Positions 14,886-23,543 of a DNA stretch of 64,000 bases are shown piece after piece. The DNA comes from SYFT01 sp964471115 (lineage in GTDB: Bacteria; Acidobacteriota; Vicinamibacteria; Vicinamibacterales; SCN-69-37). Where the stretch lies: positions 172,696 to 236,695 of the forward strand of contig CAYYFE010000002.1 of NCBI GenBank assembly GCA_964471115.1, read 5' to 3'. Within the stretch, counting starts at the first letter, position 1, and every line of letters starts with the position of its first letter. The position numbers were made by a program, and so were the translations under genes. Below the pieces are notes generated by a model. It saw nothing but the letters and a program-made list of their open reading frames with translations, was not told the DNA's origin and ran no database searches.

Positions 14886-16172
14886 ATGCTTCACCCGTCT
14901 TCGCCCTCGTCGCGCCTTCCGGTGGCGTATTTCGCCACGGCCCACCTGAGCCTGGCCGGTGCCCTGCTGACGCTGGCGCTGCGGCCGGAGACGGCCGGCG
15001 CCTTTTTCTTTCATCCGAAGATGGTGGCGCTCGTCCACCTGCTGACGGTGGGATGGCTGACCGGATCCATCCTGGGCGCGTTCTACATCGTCGCGCCCCT
15101 GAGCCTCCGCTTGCCGCTGCCGGTGGGGCGCGGCGACTGGTGGGCGTGGGCCGCGTTCACGGCCGGCCTGTCGGGGGTGGTGTCGCACGCGTGGCTGGCG
15201 CTGTACGACGGCATCGCCTGGTCCGCGCTACTGGTCGCGTGGCCGATCGTGCGTCTGGCCGCGCGCGTCGCGCGTGGTCTCCGCGGCGCCGTGGCGCCGT
15301 GGCCGGTGTTGCTGCACATCGGGTTCGCCTTTGCGAACATCCTCGGCGCCATGGTCTACGGAGCGGTCGTGGCCTGGGACCGCGCGCGCGGCACGCTGCC
15401 GTATTCGCCGATGCTGCTCGCGTTTGCGCATGCGCACCTGGCCGCCATCGGCTGGGTGCTGATGCTGATTGTCGGCTTCGCGTACCGGCTCGTGCCGATG
15501 TTCATCCCGTCGGCCATGCCCACGGGATGGACGATGGCGATCAGCGCGGTGCTGCTGCAGGCGGGGGTGATCACCCTCGTGGCGGCGCTGCCGGCCGGCA
15601 GCGAATGGGCAGCGGTGGGCGCGGCCGTGATGGTCGCGGGCCTGGCCAGCGCGATGGCGCACATGGCGTGGTCGGTGCGGCGCCGGTTGCCGCGGCCGCC
15701 CGCGCTGCCCGCGGTTGACTGGTCGATGTGGCAGACCGCGTCGACCGCGGTGTGGCTGGGGGTCGCCGCGATCACCGGCCTCTGGCTGGCGATCGCGCCG
15801 GCGTCCGAGTCGACCGTGCCGTTGATGTGGGTCTACGGCGTGGCCGGACTCGTGGGTGGCTTGGGGCAGATGGTGGCCGGGATGGCCGGGCGTGTCATTC
15901 CGCTGCATGCCTGGTATGCCGCGTGGGCGGCTCACCCCGGCCCGCCGCCGCAGGTGGCGGCCAACGCGCTGCCCTCCGCGCGCTGGGCGTTCGCCGTGTT
16001 CGTGTTGTGGCAGGTGGCGGTGCCGTTGCTCGCGTACGGCGTCATGACGCATCAGCCCGCGATCACCTCTGCCGGGGCGGGGCTGCTGTGCCTGGGCGTG
16101 TGCGCCGGCGGTGGCTATCTGATCTGGATGTGGCGCCGCGCGATGTCGCCTACCGCTGAGGTCTCCGGCTAG
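14886..16172 (+). CDS. NnrS-like / heme-copper-oxidase-like membrane protein
   Basis: 428 aa with about 12 transmembrane helices. Histidines lie within helices, e.g. FFFHPKMVALVHLLTVGWL, LLHIGFAFANILGAM, FAHAHLAAIGWVL and VIPLHAWYAA. This pattern resembles NnrS and subunit I-like heme/copper membrane proteins found beside nitrogen-oxide genes. NnrS proteins protect against NO-related stress. Divergent from the Crp/Fnr gene with a 13-bp spacer, so the two probably share control. The last 4 bases overlap the convergent SnoaL-like gene. Confidence 0.7.
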   Translation: MLHPSSPSSRLPVAYFATAHLSLAGALLTLALRPETAGAFFFHPKMVALVHLLTVGWLTGSILGAFYIVAPLSLRLPLPVGRGDWWAWAAFTAGLSGVVSHAWLALYDGIAWSALLVAWPIVRLAARVARGLRGAVAPWPVLLHIGFAFANILGAMVYGAVVAWDRARGTLPYSPMLLAFAHAHLAAIGWVLMLIVGFAYRLVPMFIPSAMPTGWTMAISAVLLQAGVITLVAALPAGSEWAAVGAAVMVAGLASAMAHMAWSVRRRLPRPPALPAVDWSMWQTASTAVWLGVAAITGLWLAIAPASESTVPLMWVYGVAGLVGGLGQMVAGMAGRVIPLHAWYAAWAAHPGPPPQVAANALPSARWAFAVFVLWQVAVPLLAYGVMTHQPAITSAGAGLLCLGVCAGGGYLIWMWRRAMSPTAEVSG

Positions 16173-16591
16173 GCCGGCTTGCTCTTCAGGACGCCCACCT
16201 GGATGAGCAGGCCGGTGAAGTCGTACATGCGCCGTTCGTGCAGAATCAGGCCGTCGGCCATCGTGAACAGGCGGACGCCCACCACCTTGAAGCGCCGGTT
16301 GGTGCCCGCGTGCCCCATGAACGTGCCGACGTGGGTGGCCGCGACGCTGAACGGCTCGCAGACCCGATCGCCATCGATGAGCAGTGGCTCTCCCTGATAG
16401 TCCCAGTCAGGGAAGATCTCGAACAGGGACTGATACGACTGCCGGATGGCGGCCCGTCCCTCGCGGCGGCCGAACATCGGGCTGTCGAGCGTGCCGTGTT
16501 CCGCGTGACACGCCGCAAGCCCCTCGGCATCACGCGACGACCAGACGTGCCGGCGGCTCGTGAAGAAGGCTTCGATCTCGGCGCGCGTCAT
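16169..16591 (-). CDS. SnoaL-like / NTF2-fold protein
   Basis: 140 aa, the normal length for a single NTF2-like domain. Recognisable elements are the N-terminal helix EIEAFFTSRRHVWSSRDAEGL, the repeat-like GREAIRQSYQSLFEIFPDW pattern and the strand pair VAATHVGTFMGH and RRFKVVGVRLF. The residue pattern is that of the SnoaL/ester cyclase superfamily. The substrate is unknown. It is 8 bp downstream of gluQ's stop on the same minus-strand side only by chance orientation: it lies after gluQ in transcription order and could be co-transcribed. Confidence 0.75.
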   Translation of the reverse strand: MTRAEIEAFFTSRRHVWSSRDAEGLAACHAEHGTLDSPMFGRREGRAAIRQSYQSLFEIFPDWDYQGEPLLIDGDRVCEPFSVAATHVGTFMGHAGTNRRFKVVGVRLFTMADGLILHERRMYDFTGLLIQVGVLKSKPA

Positions 16592-16599
16592 GGCCGGGA

Positions 16600-17421
16600 T
16601 TATAACGACGTGGGGTGGGCCGCAGCCAGAACGTCAGCGCGGGTCCAACCGGCCGCCCGCAGGTCGCGAACGCCGGTCGCTCCGTCCGATTTGCTGAGCT
16701 TTTGCGTGGGCGTTTTCATGATCAGGTCGTGATGCGCGAACGTGGCCGGTGTCTGACGGCCGATCAACCGGCCCAGCAGAATCTGGCGGCCGGTCGACTC
16801 GAGCAGATCGCGGCCGCGAATCACGTCGGTGATGCCCTGCAGATGGTCATCCACCGTCGCGACGAACTGATACGTCCAGTTGCCCAGCCGATCGCGAATC
16901 AACAGGTCGCCACACTGCCGTGACGGCTGCTGCCGCTGCGGACCGCACCACCGATCCTCGAACTCGATCACATCGTCAGGCAACCGGACACGCCAGCCCA
17001 GACCCTCATCAAGCCCGAGCCGCGCATCCCGGCACGTCCCGTCGTACGGCGTTTCGGACCCCGGACCCTCGCCGGACCTCGGACCCTCGTCGGACCTCGG
17101 ACCCCGGACCCTGGACCCCCTCCGACTGCACGCACAGCCGTAGACCAGTCCCTGGTGGTCGAGCTCGCGCGCCACACGCAGATAGATCTCGTGCCGCTCG
17201 GACTGCCGGACAGCCACGCCATCCCACTCGAAGCCGAGCCACGCCAGGTCCTCCAGCAGTGCCGCATCGTACTCGGGCCGGCACCGCTCGCGATCGTGAT
17301 CCTCGATGCGCAGCAGCACCTGACCGCCGCGTGTACGCGCCTCGCGCCACACGAGGATTGCGTTGAGCACGTGGCCCAGGTGCAGGTATCCGGTGGGCGC
17401 CGGCGCAAATCGCGTGATCAT
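16600..17421 (-). CDS. gluQ: Glutamyl-Q tRNA(Asp) synthetase
   Basis: 273 aa; transfers glutamate to queuosine of tRNA(Asp). It resembles the catalytic half of GluRS without an anticodon-binding domain. The HIGH-like motif is HLGH (residues 14-17) and the KMSKS-like motif is QKLSKS near the end. The zinc site reads C96-A-C98 then Y126-DGT-C130. The stretch between C98 and Y126 is about 16 residues longer than usual and is Gly/Arg/Pro/Ser/Glu-rich, encoded by a short tandem repeat (17050-17125). The ATG at 17421 overlaps the ligD stop by 4 bp; a longer ORF upstream is not homologous. Confidence 0.88.
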   Translation of the reverse strand: MITRFAPAPTGYLHLGHVLNAILVWREARTRGGQVLLRIEDHDRERCRPEYDAALLEDLAWLGFEWDGVAVRQSERHEIYLRVARELDHQGLVYGCACSRRGSRVRGPRSDEGPRSGEGPGSETPYDGTCRDARLGLDEGLGWRVRLPDDVIEFEDRWCGPQRQQPSRQCGDLLIRDRLGNWTYQFVATVDDHLQGITDVIRGRDLLESTGRQILLGRLIGRQTPATFAHHDLIMKTPTQKLSKSDGATGVRDLRAAGWTRADVLAAAHPTSL

Positions 17422-19415
17422 CGCGAGGCCAGGATGCGCTTGAGGTCCACCGTGGGTCCGGTACGGATGGGCGCCCACAGGTCGCCGACGTCGCGAAAAC
17501 GCGCGGGCGCCGTGCGAATCGTGAAGTCGCGCGGGTCCACGCCTTCGGCCACCTCCGCCCACGTGAGCGGCGTCGACACCCCGGCGTAGTCACTCGCGCG
17601 CGCCGAATACGCGGCCGCCAGCGACTTGCCGAGGATGTTCTGCAGGTAGTCGACGTAGACCGTGCCCGTAGGCCGCTTCTTCACCATGCGCTCGATCGTG
17701 GCCACGCGCGGGTGCTTCGACGACACCAGCGTGGCGACCAGATGGCAGAGCAGTTGACCCGTTTCGTACGAGGTGCGCTTCGGCAGGCGGATGTAGATGT
17801 GCATGCCGGAGGATCCGGACGTCTTTGCCACCGCGGGAATGCCCAGCCGATCGAGTTCCTCTTTCACCCAGCGAGCCACGTCGAGCACACGCGTGAACGG
17901 GACGCCGTCGCCCGGGTCCAGGTCGATGGCCGCAAAGTCCTGATGCAGCGGATCCGACACCCGCGAGAACCACGGGTCAAGCGAGATCGACGCCAGCTGC
18001 GCCATGTACAGCAGCGTCGTGAGCGATCCGCCAATCAACCGCTCGCGTCCGCTGTCGCCGGGATCGATGGGATCGACGTCTTCATCCAGGATCTCGCGAC
18101 GGACGCCGCGTGGCACGGCCTCCGGATGCCGCTGCTGATAAAACGCGTGTTGCGCGATGCCGTTGGGGAACCGGCGCATGATCATCGGCCGGTCCTCGAT
18201 CACCGGCAGCGCCAGCGGCGACACCTCCACGTAGTACCGCAACAGGTCGCCCTTGGTGTATCCGAGCGCCGGCCAGAACACCTTCGCGAGGTTGGTGACG
18301 CGCAGCCGGTCGCCGTTGGGCAGCGTCAGTTCGCCGTCCTTCCGCGCTTCCTCGAGCGCATGCAACCGCGACACGAGCGCGGTCAGCGGATCGTCGGGCG
18401 CCGCGTCGGCGGGCCTGCGCACCGCCCGCACCTTCACATCGTCGCGTTCCCCGACGTAGACGGGGTGGCGCACCATCCCGTCCTCGGTCATCTCGGTGAA
18501 TCGCACTTCCACGGTCATCCGGGGTTTCACCCAGTGCGCTTTCGCAATCGCCCGCGGAGGATCGGCGAACGGGCACGTGTCGGTCGCCAGCGACTCGAGG
18601 CGCGCGGCCACGCGCGTGAGCTCCGCCTGATCGAAGCCCGTCCCGACGTTGCCCACCCAGCGCAGCCGGCCGGCTTCAGGCACACCCAGCACCAGCGAGC
18701 CGAAATGGGCGCGTGTGTTCTGCGGATCGGTCCAGCCGCCGACGACAAACGTGTCGCTCTTGAGGAGTTTCAGCTTGCGCCACGCGGGCGATCGCCGGCC
18801 CGAGTGATAGACCGACCCGCCGTCCTTGCCGATCAGCCCCTCCCAGCCCTCACGCTCCGCGCGCGCCAGCATGGCGCGGCCATCATCGGCCACCAGTTCG
18901 CTGAGCCGCACGAGTGCGGTGCCGCCCACCTTGACCGGCAGCGCGTCCTGCAGGCGCAGGCGTCGCGCGGCCAGCGACAATCCGCGCACGTCGCGGTCGT
19001 TGTCGCGCAGCAGGTCAAAGACGATCAGCGCGGCGGGCTGCGCTTTCTCCGCGCGCGCGATGTCGGTGGCCGCCGTCAGGTGAATGCGCCCCTGCAGGCG
19101 GCCGAACGGCAGCGGACGGCCCCTGGCGTCGGTCGCCACGATTTCGCCGTCGAGCAGCAGCGGTCCCTCGAGTCGCGCCGCGATCTTGCGAAGCGCCGCC
19201 ACGATGGCGGGGAACTGATGCGCCTTGGCGTGGCCGTTGCGCGAGTACATCTCGACGTGCGCCGGCTGGTCGCCGTCGGGCGGCCGCACATCGATCAGCG
19301 CGCGGATGCCGTCGTATTTGGGTTCATACACGAAGCCCGGCTGCACGACCGGCGGCGGGTCGAGCGAGGCAAGCATGGGACGGACCTTCGCGGGATCATC
19401 CCGCCACTTCGGCAC
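17418..19415 (-). CDS. ligD: DNA ligase D (ligase-polymerase, no nuclease domain)
   Basis: 665 aa, GTG start. Residues about 10-310 are an ATP-dependent DNA ligase, with motif I EPKYDGIRA (nucleotidyl Lys 33) and an OB-fold ending near MTVEVRFTEMTEDGMVRHP. Residues about 370-660 are the LigD polymerase/primase (PolDom) with LAKVFWPALGYTKGDLLRYY, FAAIDLDPGDGVPF (metal-binding Asp pair) and KTSGSSGMHIYIRL. The 3'-phosphoesterase domain of three-domain LigD proteins is missing. With Ku (22668) it forms a bacterial non-homologous end-joining system. The two genes are split by a permease/PadR pair and lie on opposite strands. Confidence 0.95.
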   Translation of the reverse strand: MPKWRDDPAKVRPMLASLDPPPVVQPGFVYEPKYDGIRALIDVRPPDGDQPAHVEMYSRNGHAKAHQFPAIVAALRKIAARLEGPLLLDGEIVATDARGRPLPFGRLQGRIHLTAATDIARAEKAQPAALIVFDLLRDNDRDVRGLSLAARRLRLQDALPVKVGGTALVRLSELVADDGRAMLARAEREGWEGLIGKDGGSVYHSGRRSPAWRKLKLLKSDTFVVGGWTDPQNTRAHFGSLVLGVPEAGRLRWVGNVGTGFDQAELTRVAARLESLATDTCPFADPPRAIAKAHWVKPRMTVEVRFTEMTEDGMVRHPVYVGERDDVKVRAVRRPADAAPDDPLTALVSRLHALEEARKDGELTLPNGDRLRVTNLAKVFWPALGYTKGDLLRYYVEVSPLALPVIEDRPMIMRRFPNGIAQHAFYQQRHPEAVPRGVRREILDEDVDPIDPGDSGRERLIGGSLTTLLYMAQLASISLDPWFSRVSDPLHQDFAAIDLDPGDGVPFTRVLDVARWVKEELDRLGIPAVAKTSGSSGMHIYIRLPKRTSYETGQLLCHLVATLVSSKHPRVATIERMVKKRPTGTVYVDYLQNILGKSLAAAYSARASDYAGVSTPLTWAEVAEGVDPRDFTIRTAPARFRDVGDLWAPIRTGPTVDLKRILASR

Positions 19416-19436
19416 GCAGTGATCTTTTCACAACAG

Positions 19437-19553
19437 ACCTTGATCACCATGGAGGACACGAAGGGCCATGAAGGAATACGTAGCCGGGCCCCCAACCCCG
19501 GACACGTCTACGCATTCCTCCATGGATCTTCATGTGCTCCATGGTGAACAGCT
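19437..19553. repeat. Imperfect long inverted repeat between ligD and permease genes
   Basis: The left arm (about 19437-19485) and the right arm (about 19508-19553) are near reverse complements. CACCATGGAG, GGAATACGTAG and intervening blocks on the left match CTCCATGGTG, CTACGCATTCC on the right, around a short GC-rich loop. It could fold into a stem of roughly 45 bp. It fills the 141-bp space between ligD's start and the 3' end of the permease gene. It could be a remnant of a small non-autonomous mobile repeat or a terminator for the permease operon; no transposase or clear T-tract is present. Confidence 0.7.
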
Positions 19554-19556
19554 CTG

Positions 19557-22154
19557 CTACTCCCGTAAGGTCACGGCCGGGTCGATGCGGGTGGCGCGGC
19601 GCGCCGGGATGAGGCAGGCCAGCGTGGCGCACACGAGCAGTGCGGCAGCCGCCGACGAGAACGTCGGCAGATCAAGCGGCGTCACCTCGAAGAGCAGCGA
19701 CGACAGCGCGCCTGTCGACAGCGAGGCCAGCGCCAGGCCGGCCAGTAGGCCGAGGGCGACCGGTTGCAGGCCCTGCGACAACACGAGCCGTCGGATGCCG
19801 CCCCGCGGGGCGCCCAGGGCCAGACGCAGCCCGAGTTCGCGGCGGCGTTGCGCCACCATCACCCCGACGCTGCCGTAGAGCCCGACGATGGCGAGCGCGA
19901 GACTGCAGAGGCCGAACACCGTCAGCAGCGTCGCCGCGAACCGCCGGGTGCCTGTCGTGCCGCCGATGATCGCGTCGTAGGTCCGGACGCGGGTGATGGG
20001 CTGATGGCGATCCAGCGCCCGCGCCGCTTCTCGCGCGGGTCCGGCCAGCGCTGCCGGCGTTCCGGTGGTGCGGACCACCACGGCCATCGCGGTTTCCGCC
20101 CACGCCCACTGCGCATGGGGCACGTACACCTGCGGGCCCACCTCGGCGTCGAGTCCATGGTGCGCCACATCGTTGGCGATTCCGACGACCGTGCGAGGCC
20201 GCGCGCTGGGCGGTCCCAGCATCACGCGCATGCCGATGGGATCGTCGCCCCCGAACAACGTGCGCGCGGCCGTCTGGTTGATGACCACCACCGCCTCGCC
20301 GGCCTGCTGATCCTGCGCGGTCAGCAGACGGCCGGACACGGCGCGAATGCCCATGGTCTCGAAGTACTCGGGCGTCACGGCAAAACGATCGGCGCTGGGT
20401 GCGGCCTCGGGATTGGCCGCAGGCCGCCCTTCGATGTGGAAGCCGTAGCCATCGACGTTGCCGCCCAGCGGCAGCGTGGTGGTGGCGGCCGCGTGCGTCA
20501 CCCCGGGGATCGCGCGCAGGCGCGTCAGCAGGTCGTCGTAGTACCGCACGGCCGCGCCAATCTGATCGGCCGGTTCGCCGGTGCGGAATCGTTCGCCGGA
20601 GGCCCAGACCTCGAACGTCAACAGGCCCGACGGCGTGAACCCCGGCGCCACCGACAACAGGCCCGAGAGACTGCGCACGAGCAGGCCCGATCCGACCAGG
20701 AGCAGCACCGCAAACGCCACGTTGGCGCTGACCAGCACGTGGCGTGATCGCCACGCCGCGCGTGAGTCCGTGCCGCGTGCGCCCGACCCCAGCCGAAGAC
20801 TCCGCGAGGAGCGAAGCACTTGGCTGATGGGCGCCAGCGCGATCAGCACCCCGCTGGCGGCCACCAGCGCCGCGGCGATCGCCAGCACCGCAGGGGTGAT
20901 GGCGACATCCGCCAGCCGCGGAATCTGTTCGGGGCCGTTGATCGCGACCAGTTGCAGAACGGCCCACGCCAGGCCCACTCCCGCGATGCCCCCGGCCAGC
21001 GCCAGCAGCCACGTCTCGGTCAGGAACTGTCGAATCAGGCGCCCGCGTGTCACTCCGAGCGCGGTGCGCACGGCGACTTCCTGCACGCGTTCACTGGCCC
21101 GCAGGAGCAGCAGGTGCGCGACGTTGCCGCACGCGACGAGCCACAGCAGTCCCACCCCGGCCCACAACGCGACCAGCACGGGACGCACGGGACCCAGAAA
21201 CAGATCCGGCAGCGAGTGCGTGGCGATCGTCGCGTTGTCGTATTCGGACGGATGCTCGCGTTCAATCGCGGCCATTGTCTCGGCGAGTTCGCGCTGGGCC
21301 TGCGCCTCCGTGGCGCCGGGGGCCAGCCGGCCGAACACACGCAGGTGACGGCACGTGCGGCAGGCGAACGCCGCGGCCGGGTCGTAACCCAGCGGGGTCC
21401 ACAGTTCCGCGCCGTTGTACAGACGCGCGGCCACCAGATCGGAAAATTCGCGCGGCATCACACCAACGATGCGGAAGGGTGTGCCGCTGATGTCGAGCAG
21501 GCGGCCCACCACGCCGGGGTCGGCCTGGAAGCGGCGTCGCCAGAGCGCATCACTGAGAATCACCACGCGCCGCGCTTCTCCCGGCGCGTCCTCGGCCGGT
21601 AGAAACACCCGGCCCAGCGCGGGCGACGCGCCGACCATCGCGAAGTACTCGTGTGACACCCGCATCGCGCTGACGCGTTCGGCGTCGAGGTTGGGCGCCG
21701 TCAGTGTGGCGGTGGATTGGGTGGCCGCCACCATGGGCTGCACCGACTGCACGCGGTCCTTCAGATCGCTGAACGTGAGATACCCCAGGTTGGTGGGGGC
21801 CTCGCCGCGCCGCTGCTCCTGGATCACGAGCAGCCGGCCCGCTTCGTGGTACGGCAGCGGCGACCACACGACCGTGTCCATCACCGCGACCATCGCCACG
21901 TTGGCGCCAATCCCCAGCGCCAGCGTCACGGTCACCGCCGCGGTGCCCATCGGACGCGCGCTCAAGGTCCGCAGCGCCAGCCGGCCGTCGCGCTGCAGGA
22001 TGTCCCAATGCAGCCCCGGCGCGCGGCGAAGCACATCGATGATGGTGCCGGCCGCGCCTTCGGTGCGCGCCGTGATTTCGAGCTCACGTCCGTACGAGGC
22101 CCGGAATTCCTCGGGCAGGAGGCGAATCGCCAGGCGCAGCAGCCGCGGTCGCAT
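19557..22154 (-). CDS. Large orphan ABC permease (FtsX/MacB-type, acidobacterial duplicated orphan permease)
   Basis: 865 aa. An N-terminal cytoplasmic segment (LLPEEFRASYGRELE...) typical of the acidobacterial subtype is followed by two tandem MacB_PCD + FtsX units. The first begins GTAAVTVTLALGIGANVAMVAVMDTVVWSPLPY; the second begins near residue 475 (VLVSANVAFAVLLLVGSGLLVRSLS) and ends in the last FtsX domain with RRRELGLRLALGAPRGGIRRLV and ARRATRIDPAVTLRE. No ATPase gene is adjacent. The substrate is unknown; MacB-like systems act as mechanotransmitters rather than as true channels. The PadR gene one base upstream probably regulates it. Confidence 0.9.
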   Translation of the reverse strand: MRPRLLRLAIRLLPEEFRASYGRELEITARTEGAAGTIIDVLRRAPGLHWDILQRDGRLALRTLSARPMGTAAVTVTLALGIGANVAMVAVMDTVVWSPLPYHEAGRLLVIQEQRRGEAPTNLGYLTFSDLKDRVQSVQPMVAATQSTATLTAPNLDAERVSAMRVSHEYFAMVGASPALGRVFLPAEDAPGEARRVVILSDALWRRRFQADPGVVGRLLDISGTPFRIVGVMPREFSDLVAARLYNGAELWTPLGYDPAAAFACRTCRHLRVFGRLAPGATEAQAQRELAETMAAIEREHPSEYDNATIATHSLPDLFLGPVRPVLVALWAGVGLLWLVACGNVAHLLLLRASERVQEVAVRTALGVTRGRLIRQFLTETWLLALAGGIAGVGLAWAVLQLVAINGPEQIPRLADVAITPAVLAIAAALVAASGVLIALAPISQVLRSSRSLRLGSGARGTDSRAAWRSRHVLVSANVAFAVLLLVGSGLLVRSLSGLLSVAPGFTPSGLLTFEVWASGERFRTGEPADQIGAAVRYYDDLLTRLRAIPGVTHAAATTTLPLGGNVDGYGFHIEGRPAANPEAAPSADRFAVTPEYFETMGIRAVSGRLLTAQDQQAGEAVVVINQTAARTLFGGDDPIGMRVMLGPPSARPRTVVGIANDVAHHGLDAEVGPQVYVPHAQWAWAETAMAVVVRTTGTPAALAGPAREAARALDRHQPITRVRTYDAIIGGTTGTRRFAATLLTVFGLCSLALAIVGLYGSVGVMVAQRRRELGLRLALGAPRGGIRRLVLSQGLQPVALGLLAGLALASLSTGALSSLLFEVTPLDLPTFSSAAAALLVCATLACLIPARRATRIDPAVTLRE

Positions 22155-22155
22155 C

Positions 22156-22515
22156 TCAGCCTCGTTTCAACGGGAGGGCCAGCTTCGTGCGGGCTTGCGC
22201 CAGCGTATCGCTGAGCCGTTCGGTCTCGGCCAGGGCGACCGCGCGCCCCTGGTCGGTCAGCCGGTAATACCGCCGCCGTTCATCGTCGAGCGCGGGGTCG
22301 GGCCGTTCGTCCGACTCGGCAATCAGCCCGTCGTCGACGAACCGGCGGATGACGGTGTACAGGGTGGCCGCGCGCAGCGTGACCTTGCCGCCCGTACGGC
22401 GCGCCACCTCCTTGAGGATGGCGTAGCCGTGTTTTTCGCCGTCGGCGAGCGACAGCAGCACCTGGAACATCGCCGGGGTCAGCGGAAGGAACGGAGACGG
22501 GTCGAATCTAGCCAT
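22156..22515 (-). CDS. PadR family transcriptional regulator
   Basis: 119 aa with the PadR winged helix: FQVLLSLADGEKHGYAILKEV, then TLRAATLYTVIRRFVDDGLIAESDE, followed by RRYYRLTDQGRAVAL. PadR regulators are usually repressors and often accompany the large orphan permeases of Acidobacteriota, as here with a one-base gap to the permease gene. The divergent 152-bp region to Ku would hold both promoters. It contains an inverted TTGCAC (22583-22588) / GTGCAA (22608-22613) pair whose meaning is unclear. Confidence 0.92.
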   Translation of the reverse strand: MARFDPSPFLPLTPAMFQVLLSLADGEKHGYAILKEVARRTGGKVTLRAATLYTVIRRFVDDGLIAESDERPDPALDDERRRYYRLTDQGRAVALAETERLSDTLAQARTKLALPLKRG

Positions 22516-22667
22516 GACGGAGCAACTATATCAACGATGGGAATATGCGAAAAGTTCCCCCTGTGTCCCCCGCTGTCACGGGTTGCACGGATCTTCACTC
22601 GTGGATGGTGCAATGGGCCCGACCGGCCGATAATGACGGGTCCAGCATCTTTCCCGAGGAGACGACG

Positions 22668-23528
22668 ATGGCCGCGCGCGCGACGTGGAAGGGGTATCTG
22701 AAGATCAGCCTGGTGAACATCCCGATCCGGGTGTTTCCGGCCACCGATGCGGCGGCGACGGTCAGCTTCAACCAGTTGCACCGCGAATGCCGGTCGCGCA
22801 TCCAGCAGAAGAAGTGGTGCCCGACCTGCCAGACCGAAGTCGCCAACACGGACCTGGTGAAGGGCTACGAATTCGAAAAGGGCAAGTACGTCGTGATCGA
22901 AGAAGACGATCTGGCCAAGGTGCGCACCGAGTCGACGCGGGTGATCAACGTCGTGCAGTTCGCCGAGGCCTCGGTGATCGATCCGGTGTACGTCGAGCGG
23001 CCGTATTACCTGGCCCCGGATGGGCAGGTGGCGGCCGACGCGTTTGCCGTGATGCGCGAGAGCATGCAGGACAAGGCGGCGGTGGGGAAGGTGGCGTTGT
23101 ACGGCCGCGAGTACCTGGTGGCGATTCGCCCGCGCGAGAACGGCCTGGTCATGTACACGCTGCGGCACGCCGCGGAAGTGCGGGCCATGAGCGAGATCGA
23201 TGAACTGAAGACCGTGCCGGCGAAGATCAAGCCGGATGAACTCAAGCTGGCGCGGCAGGTGATTGGCAACTTCGAGGTGGGCGGCGACCTGACGCAGTAC
23301 AAGGACGCGTATCAGGAAGAGCTGCGCCGTATCATCGACGCCAAGGTGGCCGGCGAGGAGATCGTCGCGCCGATCGACGAAGCGCCGCCGAAGGTGGTCA
23401 ATCTGATGGAGGCGCTGCGGCAGAGCCTGGAACGCGTCTCGGCCAACAAGAAGAAGGCGGCCAAGGCGGTCTCCGCCAAGGCCACCGTCAAGGCCGCCGC
23501 GGCGCCGCGCAAGCGCGCCCGCGGCTAG
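22668..23528 (+). CDS. ku: Ku DNA end-binding protein (NHEJ)
   Basis: 286 aa. The start MAARATWKGYLKISLVNIP is the standard bacterial Ku opening, with CRSRIQQKKWCPTCQTEV, EFEKGKYVVIEEDDL and PVYVERPYYLAPD as further family landmarks. The C-terminus is a Lys/Ala-rich tail (KKKAAKAVSAKA...) of the kind that binds DNA. Ku bridges broken ends and recruits LigD (17418-19415). GAGGAG about 7 bp before the ATG supports the start. The ATPase gene follows after 15 bp and may be co-transcribed. Confidence 0.96.
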   Translation: MAARATWKGYLKISLVNIPIRVFPATDAAATVSFNQLHRECRSRIQQKKWCPTCQTEVANTDLVKGYEFEKGKYVVIEEDDLAKVRTESTRVINVVQFAEASVIDPVYVERPYYLAPDGQVAADAFAVMRESMQDKAAVGKVALYGREYLVAIRPRENGLVMYTLRHAAEVRAMSEIDELKTVPAKIKPDELKLARQVIGNFEVGGDLTQYKDAYQEELRRIIDAKVAGEEIVAPIDEAPPKVVNLMEALRQSLERVSANKKKAAKAVSAKATVKAAAAPRKRARG

Positions 23529-23543
23529 ACGGGAGCATACGTC

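Noticed and set aside
17712..19547. 611-aa + strand frame opposite ligD
   Set aside because: Antisense to a clear LigD; the product is Arg/His/Gln-rich with no domain.
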